A stretch of DNA of 55,403 bases from Hyphomicrobiales bacterium. Its GTDB lineage: Bacteria > Pseudomonadota > Alphaproteobacteria > Rhizobiales > Beijerinckiaceae. The number at the start of each line of letters is the position of its first letter. Positions within the stretch are counted from its first letter, which is position 1. The stretch is taken from contig JAPLOW010000141.1 of the NCBI GenBank assembly GCA_026400555.1, forward strand, positions 33,356 through 88,758, given 5' to 3'. Below, one piece after another: positions 26,052 to 35,522 of the stretch. The notes under the pieces are model-generated. The model was not told the DNA's origin. It did not search any database and saw only the letters and a program-made list of their open reading frames with translations. The translations under genes were made by a program, and so were the position numbers.

Positions 26052-26672
26052 TCACGCCTTGAGCACGTCCTTGCTCTCCACGCTCGTGTCGGCCTTCAGC
26101 CGGTAGGCGATCGGCTCGCCGGTGTTGAGCTCGACCTTCATGATGCTGTCGGGGTTGAGCCGGTCGAGCACCATGATCAGGGCGCGCAGGCTGTTGCCGT
26201 GGGCCGCCACCAGCACGCGCTGGCCGCCCATCACACGGGGCAGGATGTCGGTGACGAAATAGGGCAGGGCGCGGGCCACCGTGTCCTTCAGCGACTCACC
26301 TCCCGGCGGCGGCACGTCATAGCTGCGCCGCCAGATATGGACCTGCTCCTCGCCATACTTGGCGGCGGTCTCCGCCTTGTTGAGGCCCGAGAGGTCGCCA
26401 TAGTCGCGCTCGTTCAGCGCGATGTTCCGGATCGTCTCCAGCTTCGGCTGGCCGATCTCGTCGAGAATGAGCTGGCAGGTCTTCTGCGCACGGCTGAGTT
26501 CGGAGGTAAACGCCACATCGAAGAACAGGCCTTTCGCCTTCAGGCGCCTGCCGCCGTCCTTCGCCTCCTGTACGCCAAGGGCGGTCAGGTCAGGGTCCTT
26601 CCAGCCGGTGAACAGGTTCTTCAGGTTCCATTCGCTCTGGCCATGGCGGCAGAGCACAAGCAGACGTTCCAT
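26052..26672 (-). CDS. gpmA: 2,3-bisphosphoglycerate-dependent phosphoglycerate mutase
   Basis: This 206-residue dPGM has the catalytic phosphohistidine motif [10 protein letters not shown] (residues 7-16), then '[12 protein letters not shown]', '[15 protein letters not shown]', '[12 protein letters not shown]' and the second catalytic His in '[15 protein letters not shown]'. The short, roughly 206-residue length is typical of alphaproteobacterial GpmA, shorter than the 250-residue enterobacterial form. It interconverts 3- and 2-phosphoglycerate in glycolysis and gluconeogenesis. It is a single gene with a 78-bp gap to the LysR gene upstream on the same strand. Confidence 0.95.
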   Translation of the reverse strand: MERLLVLCRHGQSEWNLKNLFTGWKDPDLTALGVQEAKDGGRRLKAKGLFFDVAFTSELSRAQKTCQLILDEIGQPKLETIRNIALNERDYGDLSGLNKAETAAKYGEEQVHIWRRSYDVPPPGGESLKDTVARALPYFVTDILPRVMGGQRVLVAAHGNSLRALIMVLDRLNPDSIMKVELNTGEPIAYRLKADTSVESKDVLKA

Positions 26673-26750
26673 GGGTGTGTCACCTCCGGGCAGGGTGCTT
26701 TCGCCTAGATGAGGCGACAGCCGAAGGCAACCGTCACGTGCCTCCCGCCG

Positions 26751-27638
26751 TCACTCCGCCGCCATGGCCGGCCTCAGGCTGGCGAGGTTGTCGAGGCTCT
26801 GGATGATGTGGTCGGCCAGCGCGGCCACCAGTGGCGACTGCTCGCCGGCAGCCCGCATCAGCCCGATCCGGCAGGTCGGCAGGGGCGGGAATCCGTCCGA
26901 ATGGCCAAGGATGCGCATCCCCGGCCGGACCGCGCTTTCCGGAAGGACCGATACCGCCAGACCCGCCATCACGGCCGCGCCGACGGCGGTTGAATTCCAG
27001 CTTGAGTAGAGCACGCGGTAGGAGCGTCCGCTGCGTTCGAGAGCTTCGGTAGCGCTCTGCCGCCAGTTGCAGGTCGGACGGCCGAGCGCCAGCGGCAGGA
27101 CGGGCTCCTCCTGGACCTTGTGGCGGGCGGATGTCACCCACAGCAGTTGCTCCACGCGCACGATCTCGGCTGGTCCGCGACGGTCGACATGGGTGATGAT
27201 CGCAAGGTCGAGATCACCCGCCTGAACGCAATCGGCAAGATTGGGCGTCGGCTCGCAGACCACCGTCACCTCGGCCTGCGGGTTTGACCGCGAGAAGCGT
27301 GCCAGAATCTCTGGCAGATAGCGGTCGGCATAATCATCGGGCACGCCAAGCCTGACCCGCCCCTTGAGATCGGCATCGGAGAAACTGCCGACACATTCCA
27401 GATTGAGCCGCACGATCCGGCGCGCATAGTCGAGCACCCGCTCGCCGTCCTCGGTCAACTTGGCATGGCGGCCGTCACGCTCGAACAACGAACGCCCGAT
27501 CCGCTCCTCCAGCCGCTTGATCTGCATCGAGACCGCCGACTGGGTCTTGTGCACCACATCGGCCGCTTTCGTGAACGAGCCGGTGTCGACGATCGCCACA
27601 AAGGTCCGCAACTGGTCTGAATCGAGCACATGCGCCAT
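26751..27638 (-). CDS. LysR-family transcriptional regulator
   Basis: This 295-residue regulator starts at ATG 27638. The N-terminal winged helix-turn-helix is 'LDSDQLRTFVAIVDTGSFTKAADVVHKTQSAVSMQIKRLEERIG', followed by a linker helix and the periplasmic-binding-like effector domain ('GRVRLGVPDDYADRYLPEIL'). The HTH resembles the LrhA/HdfR-type subgroup. It is divergent from the DUF1127 gene across 139 bp, the classic arrangement for autoregulation and control of the divergent target. The effector is unknown. Confidence 0.9.
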   Translation of the reverse strand: MAHVLDSDQLRTFVAIVDTGSFTKAADVVHKTQSAVSMQIKRLEERIGRSLFERDGRHAKLTEDGERVLDYARRIVRLNLECVGSFSDADLKGRVRLGVPDDYADRYLPEILARFSRSNPQAEVTVVCEPTPNLADCVQAGDLDLAIITHVDRRGPAEIVRVEQLLWVTSARHKVQEEPVLPLALGRPTCNWRQSATEALERSGRSYRVLYSSWNSTAVGAAVMAGLAVSVLPESAVRPGMRILGHSDGFPPLPTCRIGLMRAAGEQSPLVAALADHIIQSLDNLASLRPAMAAE

Positions 27639-27777
27639 TCGGAAGTCCCCATCACAATGTGTGAAGACACGTATCATATCTATTCGTTTTAATGATTCAA
27701 GTGACAGGCTTAAACGTTGCCGGTGCGTTGCGCTGTGCGTCGCACCCATGCCGGATTGCCCGGCTCAGGAGGTTGCC
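27639..27777 (+). promoter_or_regulatory. divergent promoter region between the LysR gene and the DUF1127 gene
   Basis: This 139-bp gap is clearly more AT-rich than its surroundings at about 27670-27700. It contains the small palindrome CACA-ATG-TGTG at 27653-27663, adjacent to the LysR gene start, and the near-palindromic stretch around ATCATATCTATTCG at 27672-27685. Such sites are plausible LysR binding positions. A CAGGAGG Shine-Dalgarno at about 27766-27772 fixes the DUF1127 start. No promoter hexamers are convincing enough to place. Confidence 0.35.
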
Positions 27778-28113
27778 ATGATCATTCTGTCATCTGTTCT
27801 TCCCTTGGCCTCGTCTGCCCTGCGCCTGGTGCGCGAGGCCGCCGCTGTCGTGGTCGCGCCGGTGGTCAGCCTTGGCCGCGCCCTCCAGCACCGCCGTGAA
27901 ATCACCGCCCTCGCCGAACTTGACGACCATGTGCTGAAAGACATCGGCCTCACCCGCACCGACGTGCACGGCGCCCTGGCCGTGTCGGTCCTGGAAGATC
28001 CGTCCCACGTTCTCAAGGGCATCGCCGGCGCCGGCCACGGCCAAGCTGTCGGCGCGGCGGGTCTTGGGGTTCGCCGGGCCGCAGTGATGGGGTGTTGCCC
28101 GCGCGAGGCGTGA
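27778..28113 (+). CDS. DUF1127 domain-containing protein
   Basis: This 111-residue protein starts at ATG 27778 behind CAGGAGGTTGCC. It has a hydrophobic N-terminal half (about residues 1-35) and the DUF1127 core 'RREITALAELDDHVLKDIGLTRTDV' at about 42-66, the YjiS-like 'L..LDD..L.DIG..R' arginine-rich motif. Small DUF1127 proteins are common in alphaproteobacteria; some affect phosphate and carbon metabolism and small-RNA turnover. The C-terminal 45 residues (Ala/Gly-rich with two adjacent cysteines) are not conserved in any way I recognise. It faces the LysR gene. Confidence 0.8.
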   Translation: MIILSSVLPLASSALRLVREAAAVVVAPVVSLGRALQHRREITALAELDDHVLKDIGLTRTDVHGALAVSVLEDPSHVLKGIAGAGHGQAVGAAGLGVRRAAVMGCCPREA

Positions 28114-28185
28114 GCCCCGCCGCAGGTCTGACATGCAAGAGGCCAGGTCGATGACACGGCCTTCTCGCGAACCCGTCAGGGCGGA

Positions 28186-28947
28186 TTACTTCTTCAGGAA
28201 GGCGTCGAAGATGGTCTGAAGGTTGGCCTGATGCTGGTCCTGCATCTGGCGGCCGGTGCCGAACATGTTTGTCAGCGCCTCAAGACCGGCCTGCATCGGA
28301 TCGGCTTGTCGCGGCTGCTGCTGCGCGCCGCCCATCATGCTGCCGAGCAGCCCTCCCAGCAGGCCGCCCATGCCGCCCTGCTGCGCACCCTGCTGACCTC
28401 TGCCCAGAAGCCCGCCGAGCAACCCGCCCAGCGGGTTGTTGCCCTGCTGGGCGACCATGCCGCCGCCCGCGCCCGGCATCATGCCTTGCGCAAGCTGGCC
28501 GAGCAGGCCGCCGAGGCCCTGATTGCTGGCGCCCTTGAACAGGCCGCCCATGATCATCGAGGCCACCACCGGCAGCATCGCCTTCAGCACGCTCGAGGAG
28601 ACGCCGCTCATCAGCGAGGCCTGCTGGGCCACGGCGCGGCTGACGTCCTTCGAACCGAAGATCTGGCCGAGGACCTGGTTGCCTTCCTGCTGCAGATGGT
28701 CCGGAATCCCGTCATTGTTCGCGTCCTCGAACGCCTGCTGGCTCGCCTGGCCGTTCATCATCATGCCGGCGAGTTGCGAGAACATGTCGGGAGACTGGGT
28801 CTGGTTCTTCAGGCCCATCGAGAAAGCCGGCAGCAGCGCCTCAAGCGCGCTCTGCGTCTGCTGCTGCGACAGGCCGAACTGGTTGGACAGGTTGTTGATC
28901 GCATTGCCGCCCTGTGCGGCCTGCATGATCTCAAAAAGGTTCATCAT
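28186..28947 (-). CDS. DUF937 domain-containing protein, Gly/Gln-rich
   Basis: This 253-residue protein starts with tandem ATGs (28947 and 28944). The N-terminus 'NLFEIMQAAQGGNAINNLSNQFGLSQQQTQSALEALLPAFSMGLKNQ' is the DUF937 fold. The middle has a second repeat-like 'QVLGQIFGSKDVSRAVAQQASLMSGVSSSVLKAMLPVVASMIMG'. Residues of about 150-225 are a low-complexity run of GGLLGGLLG, QQG and MGG units. DUF937 proteins resemble YidB and have no established function. It is a single gene between convergent DUF1127 and the MATE gene. Confidence 0.82.
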   Translation of the reverse strand: MMNLFEIMQAAQGGNAINNLSNQFGLSQQQTQSALEALLPAFSMGLKNQTQSPDMFSQLAGMMMNGQASQQAFEDANNDGIPDHLQQEGNQVLGQIFGSKDVSRAVAQQASLMSGVSSSVLKAMLPVVASMIMGGLFKGASNQGLGGLLGQLAQGMMPGAGGGMVAQQGNNPLGGLLGGLLGRGQQGAQQGGMGGLLGGLLGSMMGGAQQQPRQADPMQAGLEALTNMFGTGRQMQDQHQANLQTIFDAFLKK

Positions 28948-29042
28948 TGACGCTTCCCTCGCTATGAGCGTCCCCCGCTCGACGGCCAGTCATAGGCGAA
29001 GTCGCATATACGCTCAATGACGCGATTGCGGCCTTTGCGTGG

Positions 29043-30452
29043 TCACTTTGCCGGCGCGGCTTCCAGTGCATCGAGGGTGCGGAAGGCGACAATCAGCGCC
29101 GCGACGCCGAACAGCGCCCCGCCGGCGGCCACGCCGTAAAGCGCGCCGTGCACCCCGCCGAAATGCGCCCCCAGCCAGACCAGTGGCAAGGTACCGATGG
29201 TGGCGCGGCCCCAGTTGAAGGCCGTGGAGTAGAGCGGGTAGCCAAGATTGTTGAAGGCCGCATTGGCGACAAAGAGTCCGCCAAGGGTGAGCCACATCGG
29301 TCCGGAGACGACCGTGAACAGCTTGAGCAGCTCTGCCGTCAGGCCGGTCACGTGGAACAGCTCGACGAGCTGGTTCTGGCCCAGCATCAGCAGCAGCCAC
29401 ATCGGCAGCACATAGGCCGCGCAGAAAAGGGTCGCGTCCTTCAGGGTCTGCCGCATGCGGTCAAAGCGTCGTGCGCCCCAGTTCTGGCCGAGGATCGGGC
29501 CGACGGCTCCCGACAGCGCGAACAGCACGCCGAAGGCCAGCGGCACGATGCGGTCGATGATGGCGAAGGCGGCGACAGCCTTGTCGCCGAACTGCGACAT
29601 GGTCGAGGCCACGAAGATGTTTGCGACGGGTGTCGCCAGATTGGTCAGCACGGCCGGAACCGCGATCACCGTCGCCAGCCGCATGTCGCCGGCAAGATGG
29701 CCGATGCGTGGTCTCGCCACAATGTCATGCACCATGACCGCGCCCCAGTAGCCGACGATGACGAAGCTGATGCGGGACACCACGGTGGCCCAGGCGGCGC
29801 CGTCGGTGCCGAGCCCGGCCCAGAAGATCAGCAGCGGATCAAGGCCGGCGGTGACGATGCCGCCCGAAAGGGTCACGTACATCGCCTTTTTCGCGTCCCC
29901 CACAGCCCGCAGCGCGCCGGAAAAGCCCATGCCCAAGGCCATCAGGATGTTGGACGGCATCGCGATCATCAGAAAGCGGAAGGCCGTGTCGTAAGCCTCG
30001 CCGCTTGCGCCGAGCCAGCGCAGGATCGTGGGCGTCGCGGCCAGCATCAGGCCGGCCACCACGACCGAGGTCATGACCATCAGCGCAATCGTCGACCCTG
30101 CGATTTCGCGCGCCCTTTGCCGGTTTCCGGCGCCGATCTCTTTCGATGCCAGCGCACTGACCGCGATCAGAAAGCCGATATTGACCGAGGTGGAGAGAAA
30201 CAGAACCAGGGTGGCGAAGCCGACGCCTGCGGTGGCCGCAGGCCGGCCCAGCCATGAGACGTAGAGCAGCGACAGGAAGTCGACCAGAAAGATCGCCATC
30301 AGCCCGATCGACCCGGTGGCAGTCATGGTGATAACGTGGCGCATGGTCGAACCCGTGACGAAGACCGCCTGCGGGCGCTTCGGTTCGGCCGCTGCCTGCG
30401 CCGGGACCGCGGCGAGCTGGTCAGGCTGATCGTCCGAGGGGCGAAAATTCAC
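29043..30452 (-). CDS. MATE-family multidrug efflux transporter
   Basis: This 469-residue inner-membrane protein has about 12 hydrophobic segments. It has MATE repeats with 'FLVDFLSLLYVSWLGRPAATAGVGFATLVLF' in the first half and 'VVSGPMWLTLGGLFVANAAFNNLG' in the second, plus 'GALRAVGDAKKAMYVTLSGGIV'. The first 35 residues are a polar cytoplasmic extension. The start is GTG 30452, overlapping the antiporter stop as GTGA, so translation is coupled to the CPA2 gene. It exports cationic drugs or metabolites by H+ or Na+ antiport; the substrate is unknown. Confidence 0.9.
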   Translation of the reverse strand: MNFRPSDDQPDQLAAVPAQAAAEPKRPQAVFVTGSTMRHVITMTATGSIGLMAIFLVDFLSLLYVSWLGRPAATAGVGFATLVLFLSTSVNIGFLIAVSALASKEIGAGNRQRAREIAGSTIALMVMTSVVVAGLMLAATPTILRWLGASGEAYDTAFRFLMIAMPSNILMALGMGFSGALRAVGDAKKAMYVTLSGGIVTAGLDPLLIFWAGLGTDGAAWATVVSRISFVIVGYWGAVMVHDIVARPRIGHLAGDMRLATVIAVPAVLTNLATPVANIFVASTMSQFGDKAVAAFAIIDRIVPLAFGVLFALSGAVGPILGQNWGARRFDRMRQTLKDATLFCAAYVLPMWLLLMLGQNQLVELFHVTGLTAELLKLFTVVSGPMWLTLGGLFVANAAFNNLGYPLYSTAFNWGRATIGTLPLVWLGAHFGGVHGALYGVAAGGALFGVAALIVAFRTLDALEAAPAK

Positions 30453-32302
30453 GACGCTGCTCCTGACGACTGCGGTTCGGTCTGGCCGACTGCGGCGCGT
30501 GTCTCTTCGTTGAGCGCCGTGCCGGCCTTCTGCGGTTTGACCAGCGGTTCTGGCAGCAGGGTAATGCCAGTTCCGCGCAAAAGGTCCGTCCGCGCCAGAA
30601 TCCCGTCGGTGGCCTGCGCTTCGAGCCGCTGCAGATCGCGCTTGCGCACATCGGCGACGATGGTCGCGGCCTCATCGGGCGACAGGCCGAGCACCTCGAG
30701 CGTGATCCTCCCGAAATACAGCGCGCTTTCGAAGGTCTCGCGCACGAAGCGGTCGACGCCCACGCCCATCAACTCGATCGCGTGAACACGGTCGTAGGCG
30801 CGCACATGCACCCGCGCCTGCGGGAACTCCTGCTTGACGATCTCGGTGATGCGCTTGGCCGCCTGCCTATCATCGACGCAGACCGCAATCACCTTGGCCT
30901 TGCCGGCACCCGCAGCGCGCAGCACATCAAGCCGCGTGCCGTCGCCATAAAAGATCTTGAAGCCGAAGCGCGCCGCCGACTTGATGCGCTCGACCTCCTT
31001 GTCGATCACGGTCACATCGATCTTCTGCGTCAGCATGGTCTGGGTCACAACCTGTCCGAAGCGCCCGAAGCCGATGATCACAACCGAGCCGCCGGCGCCG
31101 TTGAAGTCTTCGTCCATCGTTTCCGCCGCGACCGGGTTCTTCGCCAGGTGAGCATCGATCATTTTGGCGATAATCGGTCCGATCAGCATGGTGATTGCAG
31201 CCAGCGCGGTGGCGATGGCGGCCTGCTCCTGTGTCAGCAACGACAGCGATCCGGCAAGCGGCAGCAGCACGAAGGCGAATTCGCCGGCCGGCGAAAGCAA
31301 CGCACCGGCGCGTATGGCTTCCGCAGTCGACGAGCAGGATGCCCTCAGGATGCCGGCGGCAACCGCGATCTTGAGCAGCACCAGCGCGGGCGCCGCCAGC
31401 GCCAGCAGCAGCCAGTTGTCCATCACCAGCCTGAGGTCGATCGACATGCCGACGGCCATGAAGAACAGCCCGAGCAGCACGCCGCGGAAGGGCTCGATGT
31501 CGGCTTCAAGCTCATGGCGGAAATTGGATTCAGCCAGCAGCACCCCGGCGAGGAAGGCACCCAGCGCCATCGACAGGCCGACATGCTCCATCAGCACGGC
31601 ACTGCCAAGCACGACCAGCAGGGCTGCAGCGGTCATCACCTCGCGCGCGCCCGATTTCGCCAGCAGGCGGAAGGCCGGGTTCAGCACGTATTTGCCGGCC
31701 ACCACGACCGCCGCGATGGCGGCGACCGCAAGCCCGACTCCAAGTGCGGCCTTTGTCAGGTCGCCACCGGCTCCGGTCGTCGCAGCCAGCGGCAGCAGCG
31801 CGAGGATCGGGGCAATCGCCATGTCCTGAAACAGCAGGATCGAAAAGGTCCGGCGGCCGTAATGTTCGTCCTGGTCGCCGCGCTCCTCGAGCAATTGCAG
31901 GGCGATGGCCGTGGCCGAAAGGCCCATGGCGATACCGACGGCGACGGCGCCCTGCCAGCTCAGCCCCATGGCGAGAGCGATGAGGCCAACCAGCAGCGCC
32001 GTCAGGCCCAACTGCGCCGAGCCTGCGCCGAAGATGTCCTTGCGCATGGCGATCAGCCGTGATGGCTGCAACTCAAGTCCAACGATGAACAGCAGCAGCA
32101 CCACCCCGATCTCGGCGATGCCGCGGATCGAATCGGCATCCGTGATCACCTTGAGCACGGATGGGCCGATCACCACGCCGGCCGCCAGATAGCCCAGCAC
32201 AGCCGACAGCCCGAACCGCCTGAACAGCGGCACGGCCACCACGGCGCCGGCGCAGAAGGTCAGAATCGGCGGCAGAAAACTGGCGTGGGAGGCGTCGGCC
32301 AT
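30449..32302 (-). CDS. monovalent cation:proton antiporter-2 (Kef-type) with RCK domain
   Basis: This 617-residue protein starts at ATG 32302. The N-terminal CPA2 membrane domain (about residues 1-380) has 'GLSAVLGYLAAGVVIGPSVLKVITDAD', 'GVVLLLFIVGLEL' and 'ALGAFLAGVLLAESNFRHELEADIEPFRG', as in KefB/KefC and YbaL. It is followed by a TrkA-N/RCK domain from about residue 400, with the Rossmann motif VVIIGFGRFGQ. Such proteins mediate K+ efflux or Na+/H+ exchange gated by nucleotide or glutathione adducts. No KefF/KefG-type ancillary flavoprotein is next to it; instead the MATE gene is coupled downstream. Confidence 0.9.
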   Translation of the reverse strand: MADASHASFLPPILTFCAGAVVAVPLFRRFGLSAVLGYLAAGVVIGPSVLKVITDADSIRGIAEIGVVLLLFIVGLELQPSRLIAMRKDIFGAGSAQLGLTALLVGLIALAMGLSWQGAVAVGIAMGLSATAIALQLLEERGDQDEHYGRRTFSILLFQDMAIAPILALLPLAATTGAGGDLTKAALGVGLAVAAIAAVVVAGKYVLNPAFRLLAKSGAREVMTAAALLVVLGSAVLMEHVGLSMALGAFLAGVLLAESNFRHELEADIEPFRGVLLGLFFMAVGMSIDLRLVMDNWLLLALAAPALVLLKIAVAAGILRASCSSTAEAIRAGALLSPAGEFAFVLLPLAGSLSLLTQEQAAIATALAAITMLIGPIIAKMIDAHLAKNPVAAETMDEDFNGAGGSVVIIGFGRFGQVVTQTMLTQKIDVTVIDKEVERIKSAARFGFKIFYGDGTRLDVLRAAGAGKAKVIAVCVDDRQAAKRITEIVKQEFPQARVHVRAYDRVHAIELMGVGVDRFVRETFESALYFGRITLEVLGLSPDEAATIVADVRKRDLQRLEAQATDGILARTDLLRGTGITLLPEPLVKPQKAGTALNEETRAAVGQTEPQSSGAAS

Positions 32303-32396
32303 GGGCGGAAAGCTCGCTGGAAGAGGGCAACGCGGCTGACGAAACCACCAGCGCACCGTCCGGAGATAGAACCGTTGGCGACATTCCGCGAGTCTT

Positions 32397-33017
32397 TCAT
32401 CCCGGAATCAGCAATCCCAATTCCGCGATCCGCGCCCGCAGCCCATCGGGCCCGCTGTGGACATGGCCGTGCAGACCCGCGGTGATGGCCCCTTCGACAT
32501 TCTCGCTGCGGTCGTCGGTGAACAGCGTCTCGCCGGGCCGAAAGCCGAGGCGGTCGAGCGCCGCCAGATAGGCCGCAGGGTCCGGCTTCTGCAGTCCGAG
32601 CTCCGCCGAACTGAGAATGCGCGGCCCGAACAGGGGTCTCAACGCCGGGAACAGCATGTCGATCTCCTCGATGATGAGGTGATTGTTGTTGGTCAGGATC
32701 GCGATCTCGGCCTGTCGGGAGATCGAGCGGACCAGCTCCAGCATCGCGGGCCAGGGCGTTAGGCAGGCGGCGCGGTTGGCCAGCCAGTCCGCACGGGAAA
32801 AGGGGACCCCGAGCCGCTGCGCGAAGCCAGCGACATAGGCCTGCGATGTGATCTGGCCAGTATCGGCCAGATTCTCGAAGCCCGAATGCCAGATCCCGGC
32901 GACGATCTCGCTTTCGGCTCTGCCGCTGAGGCGGGCGAGGTCGCAGATGCGTCCTGGCCAGTCATAGGCGCACAGCACGTCATCCATGTCGAACAGAACA
33001 AGGCGGAGGGTTGACAT
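32397..33017 (-). CDS. HAD-superfamily hydrolase
   Basis: This 206-residue HAD phosphatase starts at ATG 33017. Motif I is LFDMDDVLCAYDW with the nucleophile and acid Asp pair, motif II is the Thr/Asn in 'ILTNNN', motif III the Lys in 'LQKPDPAAYL', and motif IV 'LFTDDRSENVEGA'. An alpha-helical cap sits between motifs I and II (subfamily IA-like). The substrate is unpredictable. It is divergent from ispH across an 80-bp gap containing a TTGACA. Confidence 0.88.
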   Translation of the reverse strand: MSTLRLVLFDMDDVLCAYDWPGRICDLARLSGRAESEIVAGIWHSGFENLADTGQITSQAYVAGFAQRLGVPFSRADWLANRAACLTPWPAMLELVRSISRQAEIAILTNNNHLIIEEIDMLFPALRPLFGPRILSSAELGLQKPDPAAYLAALDRLGFRPGETLFTDDRSENVEGAITAGLHGHVHSGPDGLRARIAELGLLIPG

Positions 33018-33097
33018 GCCCCTGTTTCGCTGCGTTGAGGGCCAAACGCAAGCATCCGCATTCTTGACAACGCGCCCTTCGGCCCGAAAGAAGGGGC

Positions 33098-34060
33098 ATG
33101 AGTCCAAAGCCGCCGCTTCGCATCCTGCTCTGTGCCCCGCGCGGCTTCTGCGCGGGCGTGGTCCGCGCCATCGATGCGGTCGAGCAGGCGCTGAAGCTGC
33201 ATGGCGCGCCGGTCTATGTCCGGCACGAGATCGTTCACAACAAATACGTCGTTGACGGTCTCAAGACGAAGGGCGTGATCTTCATCAAGGAGCTCGACCA
33301 GGTCGAAGATACGACGCGGCCCGTGATCTTCTCGGCCCATGGCGTGCCCAAATCCGTGCCGCAGGATGCCGCCAGCCGTCATCTGCACGCCATAGACGCA
33401 ACCTGCCCGTTGGTGACAAAGGTCCATCGCGAGGCGGAAATCCACCACAAGCGCGGACGCCACATCATCATGGTCGGCCACGCCGGCCATCCGGAAGTGG
33501 TCGGGACGATGGGGCAGCTCCCGCCCGGCGCGATCACGCTGGTGGAGACAGTTGCCGATGTCGCGGCGCTTCAGCCGCCTGACCTGGCTGCGCTGGCCTT
33601 CGTGACGCAGACCACGCTCTCGGTGGACGACACCGCCGAGATCGTCGCTGCCCTGCAGGCGCGCTTCCCGGCCATGGTCGCGCCGCACAAGGAGGACATC
33701 TGCTATGCCACCACCAACCGGCAGGAGGCGGTGAAGGCCGTGGCGCCGCGCGTCGACGCGCTGCTGGTTGTCGGCTCGCCCAATTCCTCCAATTCCCAGC
33801 GACTGCGCGAAGTGGGCGAGCGGGCAGGGGCCAGGCTGGCGCGGCTGGTCCTGCGGGCAGAGGACATCGACTGGACAGAGTTTGGCGCGATCGGCTCGCT
33901 GGCGATCACGGCCGGGGCCTCCGCGCCCGAGGTGCTTGTCGAGGAGATCATCGACGCCTTCGCATCCCGCTATGAAGTCGATGTCGAAACCGTTTCGACG
34001 GCGGATGAAGCGGTGTTCTTCCCGTTGCCGCGCGAGTTGCGCCCCTCGACCGTGGCTTGA
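33098..34060 (+). CDS. ispH: 4-hydroxy-3-methylbut-2-enyl diphosphate reductase
   Basis: This 320-residue IspH (LytB) catalyses the last step of the MEP isoprenoid pathway. The three [4Fe-4S] cysteines are Cys18 (APRGFCAGV), Cys103 (DATCPLV) and Cys202 ([11 protein letters not shown]). The substrate-handling motifs IFSAHGVP and 'VGHAGHPEV' are present, and '[16 protein letters not shown]' marks the C-terminal domain. ATG 33098 follows AGAAGGGG. thrB begins 3 bp after its stop and rnhA overlaps thrB, so the three form an operon, an order common in Hyphomicrobiales. Confidence 0.97.
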   Translation: MSPKPPLRILLCAPRGFCAGVVRAIDAVEQALKLHGAPVYVRHEIVHNKYVVDGLKTKGVIFIKELDQVEDTTRPVIFSAHGVPKSVPQDAASRHLHAIDATCPLVTKVHREAEIHHKRGRHIIMVGHAGHPEVVGTMGQLPPGAITLVETVADVAALQPPDLAALAFVTQTTLSVDDTAEIVAALQARFPAMVAPHKEDICYATTNRQEAVKAVAPRVDALLVVGSPNSSNSQRLREVGERAGARLARLVLRAEDIDWTEFGAIGSLAITAGASAPEVLVEEIIDAFASRYEVDVETVSTADEAVFFPLPRELRPSTVA

Positions 34061-34063
34061 GCC

Positions 34064-35029
34064 GTGGCTGTCTACACCGACGTCTCGGATGACGATCTGG
34101 CGGGCTTCGTCGCGCGCTACGACATCGGCCAGCCGATCGCCTTCAAGGGAATCGCCGAGGGCGTCTCGAACTCCAATTTCTTCCTCCAGACCACAAGCGA
34201 CCGCTACATCCTGACGGTCTACGAGGCGCGCGCCCCGCGCGAGGACCTGCCATTCTTCATCGGACTGATGGACCATCTCGCCGGCCACGGCTTTGCCTGT
34301 CCGCGCCCCGTCCGGATGAAGGACGGCGCGGCGCTGGCCGAGATTGCCGGCAAGCCGGCCGCCCTTGTCAGCTATCTCGACGGCATCTCGGTCAAGAAGC
34401 CGAGCGCCGCCCATTGCGCCGCCGCCGGGCGCGCCCTGGCGCAGTTGCACCGCGCCGGCGAAGGCTTTGCGATGGTACGGCCCAATCCCTTGTCCGTCAG
34501 CGGCTGGCGGCCTCTGGCCGAGGCCAGCGGCGCGCGTGCCGAGCGCATCTCGCCGGGCCTGAGCCGCCGGATTGCGGATGAGGTGGCCGTGCATGAAGCA
34601 AGCTGGCCGAAGGGACTGCCGGCCGGCGTGATCCATGCCGATTTCTTCGCTGACAATGTGTTCTTCATTGGCCCGGCCTGCTCCGGGGTGATCGATTTCT
34701 ATTTCGCCGCCAATGACGCCTATGCCTACGACCTCGCCATCGCCCTCAACGCCTGGTGTTTCGAGCCCGACGCCTCGTTCAACCTGACAAAAGGGCAGGC
34801 GCTTCTCGGCGGCTACGAGGCCGTGCGGCAGCTGGGGGCGGATGAGGTGGCCGCGCTCCCGCAATTGGCGCGGGGCGCCGCGCTGCGCTTCCTGCTCACG
34901 CGCACGCTCGACCTGCTCGATGTCCCGGCCGGCGCGCTGGTCAAGCCGCATGACCCGATCCCCTATGACCGCCGCCTGTCGTTCCATCGCAGGATCGACA
35001 GCGCGACAGAGTATGGGCTGACCAGATGA
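34064..35029 (+). CDS. thrB: homoserine kinase (ThrB2, APH-fold)
   Basis: This 321-residue homoserine kinase is of the aminoglycoside-phosphotransferase-fold type used in alphaproteobacteria, not the GHMP type. It has '[16 protein letters not shown]' for nucleotide binding, '[13 protein letters not shown]' (catalytic Asp of the Brenner-type HxDxxxxN) and 'GVIDFYFA' (metal Asp). It starts at GTG 34064, immediately after the ispH stop. It phosphorylates L-homoserine for threonine synthesis; thrC lies about 11 kb away at 46236-47636. It overlaps rnhA by 4 bp (ATGA). Confidence 0.95.
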   Translation: MAVYTDVSDDDLAGFVARYDIGQPIAFKGIAEGVSNSNFFLQTTSDRYILTVYEARAPREDLPFFIGLMDHLAGHGFACPRPVRMKDGAALAEIAGKPAALVSYLDGISVKKPSAAHCAAAGRALAQLHRAGEGFAMVRPNPLSVSGWRPLAEASGARAERISPGLSRRIADEVAVHEASWPKGLPAGVIHADFFADNVFFIGPACSGVIDFYFAANDAYAYDLAIALNAWCFEPDASFNLTKGQALLGGYEAVRQLGADEVAALPQLARGAALRFLLTRTLDLLDVPAGALVKPHDPIPYDRRLSFHRRIDSATEYGLTR

Positions 35030-35505
35030 CGGGCGCGAAGGTGGTGGTGTTCACGGACGGCGCCTGCTCGGGCAATCCCGGTCCGGGCGGCTGGGGCGCG
35101 ATCCTGACCTACAACGGCGTCCACAAGGAGCTTAAGGGCGGGGAGGCGATGACAACCAACAACCGTATGGAGCTGATGGCTGCCATCAGCGCGCTGGAAG
35201 CGATGAAGCGGCCTTGTGCGGTCGAACTGCACACCGACAGCCAATATGTGAAGCAGGGCATCACAAGCTGGATCCAGAACTGGAAGCGCAATGGCTGGCG
35301 CACGGCGGACAAGAAGCCGGTAAAGAACGAGGATCTCTGGCGCAGGCTCGAGGAGGCGCTGGCCCAGCACACGGTCGAGTGGCGCTGGGTCAAGGGCCAC
35401 GCCGGCCATGAGATGAACGAGCGTGCCGATCAGTTGGCCCGCGAGGGCCGCGACAGCCTAGTACTACAGTTGTGTTTACGTCAAAGTTCTGATTCCATGT
35501 TCTGA
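35026..35505 (+). CDS. rnhA: ribonuclease HI with an IS-derived 14-residue C-terminal tail
   Basis: This 159-residue RNase HI has all catalytic residues: Asp11 ([16 protein letters not shown]), Glu49 (NNRMELMA), Asp71 (HTDSQYV), Asp135 (NERADQLA) and the flexible-loop His (KGHAGHEMN). It cleaves RNA in RNA-DNA hybrids. Up to Leu145 the protein is native. The codon CTA of Leu145 is the start of the CTAG flanking an IS701-family element, and the last 14 residues plus stop are read from the IS end. Rejoining across the element gives a 148-residue protein ending DSLGGA. All conserved structure lies before the junction, so activity is probably kept. Confidence 0.93.
   Translation: MTGAKVVVFTDGACSGNPGPGGWGAILTYNGVHKELKGGEAMTTNNRMELMAAISALEAMKRPCAVELHTDSQYVKQGITSWIQNWKRNGWRTADKKPVKNEDLWRRLEEALAQHTVEWRWVKGHAGHEMNERADQLAREGRDSLVLQLCLRQSSDSMF
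35458..35461. repeat. CTAG target-site duplication, left copy
   Basis: CTAG at 35458-35461 matches CTAG at 36910-36913 on the far side of the element. The sequence fits the YTAR target preference known for the IS701 family. Because CTAG is palindromic it could formally be part of the inverted repeat. Keeping a single copy on excision restores proper stops for both flanking genes, while removing both copies does not, which supports a duplication. Confidence 0.8.
35462..35472 (+). repeat. left terminal inverted repeat of the IS701-family element
   Basis: TACTACAGTTG is the exact reverse complement of CAACTGTAGTA at 36899-36909. It also encodes part of the new tail of RNase HI. Confidence 0.88.
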
Positions 35506-35522
35506 TTGGCGGAGGATGGAGC

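Noticed and set aside
32759-34987. A 742-codon minus-strand open frame across the HAD gene, ispH and thrB
   Set aside because: It is antisense to ispH and thrB and out of frame with the HAD gene. No recognisable domain and composition of a shadow.
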